Position numbers and translations under genes: made by a program
Shown: positions 33,490-40,263 of the stretch, piece by piece
Position numbering within the stretch: the stretch's first letter is position 1
Layout: each line of letters starts with the position of its first letter
Assembly (NCBI RefSeq): GCF_023101665.1
Contig: NZ_CP082161.1
Coordinates: 4,216,001 to 4,280,000, forward strand
Source: Bradyrhizobium sp. 195
GTDB taxonomy: Bacteria > Pseudomonadota > Alphaproteobacteria > Rhizobiales > Xanthobacteraceae
Length of the DNA stretch: 64,000 bases
Direction: 5' to 3'
The notes under the pieces: model-generated
Told to the model about the DNA's origin: nothing
Seen by the model: the letters and a program-made list of their open reading frames with translations, nothing else
The model's database searches: none

Positions 33490-33597
33490 GATGGAGAGGC
33501 AACCAAAGCCGTTAGCGGTCATCCCCGCAAAGTCGCGCGAAATTCGCTTGCCTTGCCTCGCGTCCTTTTGCACTCTTCGCGCGAAGGAGACCAAAGC

Positions 33598-33879
33598 ATG
33601 ACAAAAATGACCGTCGCCTGTGCACTCGGAACCGCCCTCGTGCTGTGCAGCCTGGCAACATCAGGCGCCGAAGCCCGCACGCGGAAAGCCGTAGTCGTTC
33701 GCGCACCGCAAGAGCGGCTCATCGTAACTGCACCCGTGCTGAGACCGACGCCGTGGGATTATAACATCGTTCCACGCTATCGTTATCGCCCGGAGGATGA
33801 CCGGGTCGATCCCTACGGCCCGCCGTTGGTGCCGTCATACGTGCGCTATGAAGGATGGCGCTGGCCGTATTGGTGGTGA
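33598..33879 (+). CDS. Small secreted Pro/Tyr/Trp-rich protein
   Basis: A 93-residue protein with a signal peptide (MTKMTVACALGTALVLCSLATSGAEA) and a mature part rich in Arg, Pro, Tyr and Trp (VPRYRYRPEDDRVDPYGPPLVPSY, ending WRWPYWW). AAGGAGA lies ahead of the ATG at 33598. The family is common in Bradyrhizobium as an exported hypothetical protein. No catalytic motif is visible. Confidence 0.68.
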   Translation: MTKMTVACALGTALVLCSLATSGAEARTRKAVVVRAPQERLIVTAPVLRPTPWDYNIVPRYRYRPEDDRVDPYGPPLVPSYVRYEGWRWPYWW

Positions 33880-34063
33880 GGTCCTCCACCGGTGCGCGGA
33901 CAAGTTGAAGTTCGATGGCTCGTTATCTCTGCGTGCGGAGTTGGCGATTAGGAAAAAATGGCAAAGTGGAGACTGTCAAGAATACATCGAGGTAGATCGA
34001 CACTTATCCCCGTAATAAACCCAATGCTGTTTGGGGTTCTGGGCGCGTATCGGAGGATCAGTC

Positions 34064-34570
34064 ATGGCAAGTGTCGAACAATTGCACAGACGGGACGGAG
34101 TGAATTTGGTCCAACTTGAAGCGGACATCACGTCGATCCGGTCGGGGAGCTCCATTACTTCATTTAATCTGCCTGATTATGTCGAGCACACTGCGGGCGT
34201 GTCGCGCGTCGGTGCGCTCAGCGCAGAAGCGGTCGTTCGCGACTATGAGTCCGCTGCAAAAGAGATCGAGGCCATGGGGACCGAGTTGATTGACGCGGCG
34301 CAAAAATGCGAGGCGCTGACGGCCCAGGTTCATGATGCGATCGCCTTCATGCGAGAAACGGCGGCGGGGTATCGTGAAGAGGGACGGAAGATCTTCAAGC
34401 GCATCGAAGAATGCGCGCTGTTCACCGAAGATGTGCGCAAGACCTGCGAACAGGTCAAACGCAGAATGGCTGAAGTCTCGGTTGGCCCATCTTCCGATGA
34501 GGAGCTTGCGCCGCAAGAGCCCGAGCTGACAGGGATCGCGGCCAACGTGACGATGAGCGAGATACGGTGA
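34064..34570 (+). CDS. Helical hypothetical protein
   Basis: A 168-residue protein with long predicted helices (AEAVVRDYESAAKEIEAMGTELIDAAQKCEALTAQVHDAIAFM) and no signal peptide. GGAGG lies seven bases before the ATG at 34064; an in-frame GTG/ATG at 34031 is less likely. Its base use is slightly AT-richer than its neighbours. It resembles many coiled-coil hypothetical proteins of Bradyrhizobium; function unknown. Confidence 0.7.
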   Translation: MASVEQLHRRDGVNLVQLEADITSIRSGSSITSFNLPDYVEHTAGVSRVGALSAEAVVRDYESAAKEIEAMGTELIDAAQKCEALTAQVHDAIAFMRETAAGYREEGRKIFKRIEECALFTEDVRKTCEQVKRRMAEVSVGPSSDEELAPQEPELTGIAANVTMSEIR

Positions 34571-34596
34571 GCGAGCGTAGAGCGTAGCTGGGTTGA

Positions 34597-34711
34597 TAGC
34601 CCGGATGAGCGGAGCGATATCTGAGGGGCTTTGCTGCCGAAGCATTCCCCCCGGATGTCGCTTCCGCCTTCGCTCTTCGAGCGACGGCGGACACGTCGCT
34701 CGTCCGGCTAC
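34597..34711. repeat. Degenerate palindromic repeat, family A
   Basis: ATAGCCCGGATGAGCGGAGCG at the left and CTTCGAGCGACGG...CCGGCTAC at the right are decayed arms of the family A hairpin, with a larger centre than other copies. Confidence 0.5.
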
Positions 34712-34774
34712 GCTCGTTTGCTAACCGCCGTCATCCGCTCGCGCGTGCGAGAAACAAGTCCGCGCCTTGCGAAC

Positions 34775-35789
34775 TCACCAATCCGGATCGCCGTAATAAG
34801 GGTCCGCCATATAGGGCGGCGGCATCCAGCGGCCTCGCGGGGGCGGCCTGGGCCGCCGGGGCGTGGCGTCTGGTACGTGCGCCCGGGCACGCGTAGCCGC
34901 ATCGTTGTTCACCACGCTGCGCACGACGGGCTTGGCGGCTGCGGAGGCGGATGACGCCGATGACGCGCTCAGTTGCGTTTGCAGCGCCTGGACCTGGGCG
35001 GCAAGGCGCGAATTGTCCGCCGCATCCTTCTCCTGCGCCCCCTTGAGCTGTCGAATGGTGTCGGCCTGCTCGCGCAGGGTCTGCTCGTTGCGGCTCTTCA
35101 GTTGCTCGAGCTTGTCGTTGATGTTCGCAAGCTCGCTGGTGATGGCCTTGAGCGATTGCGCCAACTCGGATGACGACTTCTCAGGCGCCATGGCACCGGA
35201 ATTCGGCGCGCTGTCCGCTTCCTTGGGCACTGGCGGCGCGGGCAACGGGCTCGCCTCATCCGCCGCAGCCAGCAGTACGACCGGCGGCTGCACCTGGTTT
35301 TCCACCGCGGACGCCTGCGGGGGCGTGCTCGCGGCTGGCGGAGCCCATCGCGCCATGATCGACTGGCCGATCGATTGGGCCTCATCGCGATATTGCGAAG
35401 CGACAGCGGCACCGAGCAGGCCGATCGCCAGCACGAGAATGACCAAGGCGCGCATCATGGCCGGATCGTTCCTCAGGCCTGGATCGCGAACCCCGGTATT
35501 GGGAACGTTGGGGCTCGGAACCTTGGCATCCGGCTTCGGCGGCCCGTCTCCCGGAGTGGCGGCTGCCGTCGGGGTGGCGCTTGTGCGTGAGGCCCGCTGT
35601 CCCTCGCTATCGCGTTCCATTCCGGAAACCAGTCGGTCCAACCGCGCCAGGTCTTGCTCCGCGCTCTTGATCCGGTCGTAGGCCCGCGCCAACCCGCCCT
35701 CGGCGCGCGTCTCCTCCGGCTTGGGGGCATCGGGCTTGCTGGTATCAGGTTTGGGGTCGTTCGTGTCAGGCACCGATGCGCTCTCCATC
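34775..35789 (-). CDS. Membrane-anchored coiled-coil protein, Pro-rich
   Basis: A protein of about 337 residues. The N-terminal 115 residues are disordered with a short helix (YDRIKSAEQDLARLDRLVSGM). One membrane helix follows (ALVILVLAIGLLGAAVASQY), then ARWAPPAAS, a Pro/Ala stretch, a strong coiled coil (SLKAITSELANINDKLEQLK through AAQVQALQTQLSA) and a Pro/Arg tail ending PYYGDPDW. Part order matches the protein at 16306-17370. The ATG at 35789 is preferred to a TTG at 35803; neither has a strong ribosome site. Confidence 0.72.
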
Positions 35790-35909
35790 CGGTCGGGCGT
35801 CAATGGGAGGCAGTCCGATCAGGAAGGATAGGTCTCGCCGCTATCAGACACAACGCATGTGCAGAGGTAAAATTATGGCGGACCGGTAGCAGGGCGGAGG
35901 GCGCTGCCT

Positions 35910-36030
35910 GTAGCCCGGATGGAGCCACCGGGTCGGCGCGAAGCGCCGCCCGATGACAGGCTCCGCGCAATTGGGGACCAGCGCAGCTTGGGGCAAAACC
36001 CCGGATTTCGCTTCGCTCCATCCGGGCTAC
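35910..36030. repeat. Palindromic repeat, family A, long centre
   Basis: GTAGCCCGGATGGAG at the left and GCTCCATCCGGGCTAC at the right enclose about 90 bases that include a second hairpin (TCGGCGCGAAGCGCCGCCCGA). It lies between the start regions of two minus-strand genes. Confidence 0.75.
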
Positions 36031-36082
36031 GCTGTTCAATCGTCGCCCTCGTTGCGGTGACAGCACTGGCGTAATTCAGGGC

Positions 36083-36313
36083 TTAAAAGCTCGCGCCCGA
36101 CGCCATCAGCACGACGCCGGCGGCCATCAGAACTATTCCCGGCCAGTTCGATGCGATCCCAAGGAATCCCAGGCCCCGGCGAGGCGGTTCCAGCGTGCCG
36201 CGAACCTGTCGAGATGAAGCCCGACCGCTAAGGGGGCCCCGCCAAATCGTGGCGCGCAGCATGTACAGGAGTCCGCCGAAGATGAGCAGCGCGCCAAGTC
36301 CCGTCAGGAACAT
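36083..36313 (-). CDS. Small two-helix membrane protein
   Basis: A 76-residue protein with membrane helices at each end (MFLTGLGALLIFGGLLYML and GIVLMAAGVVLMASGASF) joined by a basic loop. No family was recognised. The start is the only Met before the first helix. Confidence 0.62.
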   Translation of the reverse strand: MFLTGLGALLIFGGLLYMLRATIWRGPLSGRASSRQVRGTLEPPRRGLGFLGIASNWPGIVLMAAGVVLMASGASF

Positions 36314-36610
36314 TTTCGCCTCTCAACTTGTCACTGCCCATCCGTAACGGAGGCAGTGCATTTCAAAGCCATGGAGGTCGAATAAGTTCCGCACCATCAA
36401 GCGAGGCCGGATGGGTTGGGCCTTTGCGAAACCCTTCACTTTCGCCGCAGCAATCGATGGGTATCGCTTTCGCCTTCGCTCGCCGAGCAACGGTGGACGT
36501 GCCGCTCTAGCCTCATCCTCCGGGCCGACCGTTGGCTCACCCTTGCATTCAGAGGAACGGGCGTTGCGTCCATTCGTTGCAAGTGCGGGAGCTTTTGGGA
36601 GGAGGACATC
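36314..36610. other. Intergenic stretch with decayed repeat fragments
   Basis: GATGGGTTGGGCC...TTGCGAAACCC and CGATGGGTATCGC...CTTTCGCC near 36410-36480 look like remnants of the family C palindrome. No ORF with a good start was found; the end of the stretch holds the GGAGGAC ribosome site of the next gene. Confidence 0.4.
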
Positions 36611-36889
36611 ATGAAAACAACGATCATCGCGCTCTCTGCTGCTGTTGTCGTGGCGACAGCACCGGCCGTGTTTGCTCAGGGCGTATCGAGCAAGGCGCCA
36701 GGTCAGGAGATGCAGCAAACAGGTTCCAAGAAAGGCCAGCCGGGCGCTTCCGGCTACGCTCCTGGACACAAGATGCACCACGCGAAGGCCTCGAAGAAGG
36801 CCGGCCCCGGCGCGTCGAATTACGCTCCAGGCCAAACCACCGGCGCGAGCACGAAGTCAACCACCGGCTCGAGCAAGTCAGGGTACTGA
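36611..36889 (+). CDS. Small secreted protein with YAPG repeats
   Basis: A 92-residue protein with a signal peptide (MKTTIIALSAAVVVATAPAVFA) and a low-complexity mature part holding two copies of PGAS-x-YAPG-(H/Q) (GASGYAPGHKMHHAK and GASNYAPGQTTGAS), rich in Lys, Gly, Ser and Thr. GGAGGAC lies directly upstream. No enzymatic motif; an extracytoplasmic structural or stress role is possible. Confidence 0.68.
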   Translation: MKTTIIALSAAVVVATAPAVFAQGVSSKAPGQEMQQTGSKKGQPGASGYAPGHKMHHAKASKKAGPGASNYAPGQTTGASTKSTTGSSKSGY

Positions 36890-36938
36890 GCTTCGGGTGC
36901 TGACGGATACAACAGCGCGTAGAGTTACGGTGACAGTC

Positions 36939-37018
36939 GTAGGATGGGTAGAGCGAAGCGAAACCCATCAATAGTCGTCGCGGAATGATGGGTTTCGCAA
37001 GGGCTCTACCCATCCTAC
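36939..37018. repeat. Palindromic repeat, family C copy 1
   Basis: GTAGGATGGGTAGAGCGAAG is mirrored by GGGCTCTACCCATCCTAC, with inner pair CGAAACCCATCA/TGATGGGTTTCG. It differs from the copies at 38303 and 39081 by one base over 80 bp. Confidence 0.88.
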
Positions 37019-37036
37019 GAGATCTTCGCCACATCC

Positions 37037-37819
37037 TCAGCCCGGCTTGCGTCCGCTGATCGCGTGCGCGCGGGCGCTGTAGGTGATGCGGCCGTCCGCA
37101 TCAGCGGGAAGACGCGCCCGCACGCGCCGCATGAGCGCGGCCACATCGGCCGCCGGCATGACCGCGATCACGGGCGCGGTGGAGGGGGCCTTGGTCTCCA
37201 CGTTCCAGAACTCGTCGAAATCGGCAAACGTCCGCTGCACCGTGATCTCGCGGGTCTCGATCTCTAGCAGCCCGGCCGCGCTCCAGAAATCCTCGAGTGC
37301 CGCAAGGGTGGAGACTTCCATATGCGGCGGTCGCGTCGGCGTCAGTCCCATCGCGCGCATCTCGTTGAGGATCGGATCGAGCGGAAATCCGCCGTCCAGC
37401 ATGTCCCACATGTAGGTCGCAACGAGGCCGCAGGGACGAACGACCCGCGCCAATTCCGCGACACTTTTCGCTGCATCCGGCACGAACACGAGAACCAATG
37501 CCATCACCGCGACATCGAAACTTGCCGCTGGAAATGGCAGTGCCATGGCATCGCCAGTCTGAAACACAGCGCCGCGCGCACCGGGACGCGCGCGGGCAAA
37601 GGCGAGCTGTCCGTCCGAGGGATCGATGCCCAGCACGTCGCTGGGGGCGCAGCGCGCAACGATGAGCTCGGTGAAGGCGCCGCTGCCGCAGCCGACATCG
37701 ATCCAGCGCAGCCCCCGTGCCGGCTTCAGCCAGTCGAGAAAGACTTCGCCGACCGAACGGCTCCAGACGCCCATCATCTGCTCATAGGCGGCACCGTCAT
37801 CGAAGCGAAGCTCGGCCAT
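37037..37819 (-). CDS. SAM-dependent methyltransferase (class I)
   Basis: A 260-residue Rossmann-fold methyltransferase. Motif I is WIDVGCGSGAFTELIV, motif II VLGIDPSDGQLAFAR, motif III FQTGDAMALPFPAASFDVAV, then ELARVVRPCG. The ATG at 37819 follows GGGAG. The substrate is unknown; similar enzymes methylate small metabolites or quinone-like compounds. It is divergent from gapR. Confidence 0.88.
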   Translation of the reverse strand: MAELRFDDGAAYEQMMGVWSRSVGEVFLDWLKPARGLRWIDVGCGSGAFTELIVARCAPSDVLGIDPSDGQLAFARARPGARGAVFQTGDAMALPFPAASFDVAVMALVLVFVPDAAKSVAELARVVRPCGLVATYMWDMLDGGFPLDPILNEMRAMGLTPTRPPHMEVSTLAALEDFWSAAGLLEIETREITVQRTFADFDEFWNVETKAPSTAPVIAVMPAADVAALMRRVRARLPADADGRITYSARAHAISGRKPG

Positions 37820-37928
37820 GGAACGGCTCCCTCGGCGTTTTCCACAGGGCAATGCGCGAGCGGCGAGGTTAACACATTGGTCATTTCTTTGCGGTCATTT
37901 TCGCGACCTCAGTCAGCGAGGAGGCACC

Positions 37929-38195
37929 ATGTCCGACATCACCATTCCCGGCGGCAAGATCCGTTCCTTCGTCGAGCGGATCGAGAACCTCGACAGCGAA
38001 ATGCAGGAGTTGAGCGAACAGAAGAAGGAAGTTTTCGCGGAAGCCAAGGGCGACGGCTTCGACGTGAAAATCCTCAAGGAGATCATCAAGCTGCGCAAGG
38101 AAGACAAGAACGAGCGCGACGAGCGCGAAAGCCTCCTCGACCTCTACATGCGCGCGATGGAGACGGCATCGCCGGAGCAGGCGAAGGCGGCGTGA
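37929..38195 (+). CDS. gapR: Nucleoid-associated protein GapR (DUF2312)
   Basis: An 88-residue basic helical protein of the UPF0335/DUF2312 family: KIRSFVERIENLDSEMQELSEQKKEVFAEAKGDGFDVKILKEIIKLRK. GapR of Caulobacter binds overtwisted, AT-rich DNA and supports replication and chromosome segregation. GAGG lies upstream of the ATG at 37929. The leader 37820-37928 has a TTAAC half-site and the near-repeat GGTCATTTC/GGTCATTTTC. Confidence 0.93.
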   Translation: MSDITIPGGKIRSFVERIENLDSEMQELSEQKKEVFAEAKGDGFDVKILKEIIKLRKEDKNERDERESLLDLYMRAMETASPEQAKAA

Positions 38196-38302
38196 GACGA
38201 GCGGGTTGATGGATGAGGAGAGGTAGCCGCGGTCTGGGCACTGCGGCTACCGGGCCTTGATCCTTGCGATCGCGGCAGCTCCAGCAGTCGCATCAACCGA
38301 GT

Positions 38303-38392
38303 AGCTCGTAGGATGGGTAGAGCGAAGCGAAACCCATCAATAGCCGTCGCGGAATGATGGGTTTCGCAAGGGCTCTACCCATCCTACGAGCT
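38303..38392. repeat. Palindromic repeat, family C copy 2
   Basis: A 90-bp palindrome from AGCTCGTAGGATGGG to CCCATCCTACGAGCT. It is identical over all 90 bp to the copy at 39081-39170; the two copies bracket the ParB-domain gene. Confidence 0.9.
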
Positions 38393-38416
38393 GCTTCTTT
38401 GGCAACGCGCCGGCAA

Positions 38417-38932
38417 TCAATAGCGGCCGCCGCTGCCCTTTTGCTGCGTGATCCAGTCCGACAATGTTTTCGGCGCCGATTTCACAGTCCGGCCCGCTGA
38501 CGCCTTCGCATTGTCGCGCACGCCTTTCGCCGGACGGGCGCGCGACGCTTCCGTTGCGCCAGCGCCCTTCAAGGCAGCCGTCGATGCCTCTGCGGCTTCC
38601 TTCTCCAGGCGCAGCTGTTTCAATCGCGCCATCTTGATGCGCTCTGCCTCGACTTCGGGTCGCTCGGCGAGCTGCGGCTTGTGTTGAGCAAGCTCGGCCG
38701 GGACCAGGACACCGAGAATGGTCGTCTCGCCGAGCGCCTTGCACGCTTCGAGCCGATGCAGTCCCTCGACCAGAACGAGGCGGTCTCCGTCCAGCCGAAT
38801 GGAAATGGGAGCCTGTTGTCCGATGTCCAGAATACTTTCCGCGATCTCCGCGACGCTCTCGGGCTTGATGGCTTTCTTCTGCTTCGTGGGAACGAAGATC
38901 TTCTCGATCGGGAAGCTTTCCGGTTTGGGCAT
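38417..38932 (-). CDS. ParB N-terminal (ParB/Srx-like) domain protein
   Basis: A 171-residue protein. Residues 1-90 form a ParB/sulfiredoxin-like domain (SFPIEKIFVPTKQKKAIKPESVAEIAESI, PISIRLDGDRLVLVEGLHRLEACKALG). The GEHR-type nucleotide motif appears as EGLHR. There is no ParB HTH or dimer domain; the rest is a basic Ala/Lys-rich tail. It is therefore not a chromosome partition ParB, and a CTPase, kinase or nuclease role is possible. Identical 90-bp palindromes flank it. Confidence 0.82.
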   Translation of the reverse strand: MPKPESFPIEKIFVPTKQKKAIKPESVAEIAESILDIGQQAPISIRLDGDRLVLVEGLHRLEACKALGETTILGVLVPAELAQHKPQLAERPEVEAERIKMARLKQLRLEKEAAEASTAALKGAGATEASRARPAKGVRDNAKASAGRTVKSAPKTLSDWITQQKGSGGRY

Positions 38933-39080
38933 AACTCGACTCCGCTTCTACCGGGTCCGTCGGAACCCATGCCGGTGAGGTCTGGAGTTTAGGAGGGAAG
39001 GACGCAGCCACAAAGGCAATTTTGGCGGCAGGGTATCGACGAGCATCGAAGTGGGAGCCAATCTGCGACTACGGCGATAG

Positions 39081-39170
39081 AGCTCGTAGGATGGGTAGAG
39101 CGAAGCGAAACCCATCAATAGCCGTCGCGGAATGATGGGTTTCGCAAGGGCTCTACCCATCCTACGAGCT
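39081..39170. repeat. Palindromic repeat, family C copy 3
   Basis: Identical over 90 bp to the copy at 38303-38392. Its last two bases are part of the stop codon of the RusA-like gene at 39169. Confidence 0.9.
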
Positions 39171-39738
39171 AGTTGACGAGACCCATGTTTGTGAACGTCA
39201 GACGGCTCGCAGTAACCTTGGTGCCGATAATTGCCACCAAATCGTGTTCTCCTTCGACGGGTCTCAAAAGGCGATCGGTTTCAACCGATAGTTTGGTGAC
39301 TAGAGAGTCGTCTCGGAGCAAGCAATGAATGGGATCACTCGAACTTGCGTTTTCGAAATGCCTCTGTTGTGAAGGCGGCGGCATTGCTAAGGCGTCAAGG
39401 AAAGTCTTGATGCGGTTATCAATGTCCCCACCATCGCCGATCAGTTGACCTGGTGCTTGCCGTCGCAAGAACGTGATCTCAAGCTCGCAGAGAAGATCCA
39501 GGCGGTTCGAAACAAGGGGTGCAAAGACTGTTGTGCCGCGCGTTTCAAGGATGCCGATCTTGCTTGTAGGGATGTCGTATTCTTCCTGCAGCATCTTCTC
39601 TGCTTCGGTTCGCAAAGGAGAGTGCCGCCAAAGCTCGCGAAGTTGGGGAGCTAGAGCTAGCCGGATCGCGTGAATGTCGGAAAGGCTTGCTCGCTGTCGT
39701 GGTGCGATTGGACCTTCATAGAGAAGTCTAAACTTCAT
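39169..39738 (-). CDS. RusA-like nuclease-fold protein (tentative)
   Basis: A 189-residue protein. The motif GGDIDNRIKTFLDALAMP followed by RDDSLVTKLSVETD resembles RusA Holliday-junction resolvases, which carry D-x-D-N-x-x-K-x-x-x-D-A-L and a later DD pair as catalytic acids. The N-terminal 100 residues do not match RusA and may be an added domain. AGGAG precedes the ATG at 39738, which overlaps the stop of the upstream ORF as ATGA. A sampled 60-bp line here is 47% GC against 62% in nrdJ, which suggests transfer. Confidence 0.5.
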   Translation of the reverse strand: MKFRLLYEGPIAPRQRASLSDIHAIRLALAPQLRELWRHSPLRTEAEKMLQEEYDIPTSKIGILETRGTTVFAPLVSNRLDLLCELEITFLRRQAPGQLIGDGGDIDNRIKTFLDALAMPPPSQQRHFENASSSDPIHCLLRDDSLVTKLSVETDRLLRPVEGEHDLVAIIGTKVTASRLTFTNMGLVN

Positions 39739-39971
39739 GACTTCTTCTCCTGTTCGCCCGACGATAAGGTGCCGCTTCGTTCCAATGGGCCGACGCTTCT
39801 TTGCTGATAACAAAACTCCGACGTCCGGATATTCATGCCTTTCACTAGATCCAAAAATCGCGCGGCCTTCTTGTTAAGCTTGCCATGAGCGGCGAGAATT
39901 GCTTGCGCAGTTGCGTCGGCACAAATGTCAGCCATATCCAAAAGACAAACGTAAGCATCAAGTTCACGCAT
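39735..39971 (-). CDS. Small ORF, possible C-terminal part of a DUF3800-like protein
   Basis: A 78-residue frame: MRELDAYVCLLDMADICADATAQAI then KKAARFLDLVKGMNIRT. GGAAGA precedes the ATG, and the end is translationally coupled to the RusA-like gene. LLDMADICADA resembles the LQ(I/L)ADL.A segment near the end of DUF3800 proteins. The upstream frame at 39845-40258 may hold the N-terminal part, giving a frameshifted gene; two separate genes is the alternative. Confidence 0.45.
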   Translation of the reverse strand: MRELDAYVCLLDMADICADATAQAILAAHGKLNKKAARFLDLVKGMNIRTSEFCYQQRSVGPLERSGTLSSGEQEKKS

Positions 39972-40258
39972 TCTTCCACGAAGGTGTGAACGTCTGCCGG
40001 CGAAAAATGCAGGAATGGCGAGCGGCGACGCGCATCGCCGCTAAACAGGATGCGGCAATGAATCTTTGCATCCGTTGGGACATCGCGAGCATCTTTCAGT
40101 CGGAATAGCGCGTTCCGAGCCTCTTCGCGCGCGTTAGGCGGGAGCCATAGTATTCCTCCCGTAATGAATTGCTCAGCCTTGCTTTCGTCGCACAACGCAA
40201 GAGGCCGCTCAAATACGAGCGGCCTCGGCGATACAGTTGGAGTGTTCGGTCCGGTCAA
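39845..40258 (-). pseudogene. Possible N-terminal part of a frameshifted DUF3800-like gene
   Basis: From about 40195 the frame reads LCDESKAEQFITGGILWLPP, then KIHCRILFSGDARRRSPFLHFSPADVHTFVEE, protein-like and with a DES motif near the start as in DUF3800. After FVEE it degenerates (LMLTFVFWIWLTFV) exactly where the other frame starts MRELDAY. Sequence before 40195 is the nrdJ terminator, so the natural N-terminus seems missing. The family assignment is weak. Confidence 0.35.
40197..40230 (-). terminator. Terminator-like hairpin downstream of nrdJ
   Basis: GAGGCCGCTC and GAGCGGCCTC pair perfectly over 10 bp around a 6-base loop, 34 bp after the nrdJ stop; on the minus strand TTGCGTTG follows, a weak U tract. 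Confidence 0.65.
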
Positions 40259-40263
40259 TGGGC

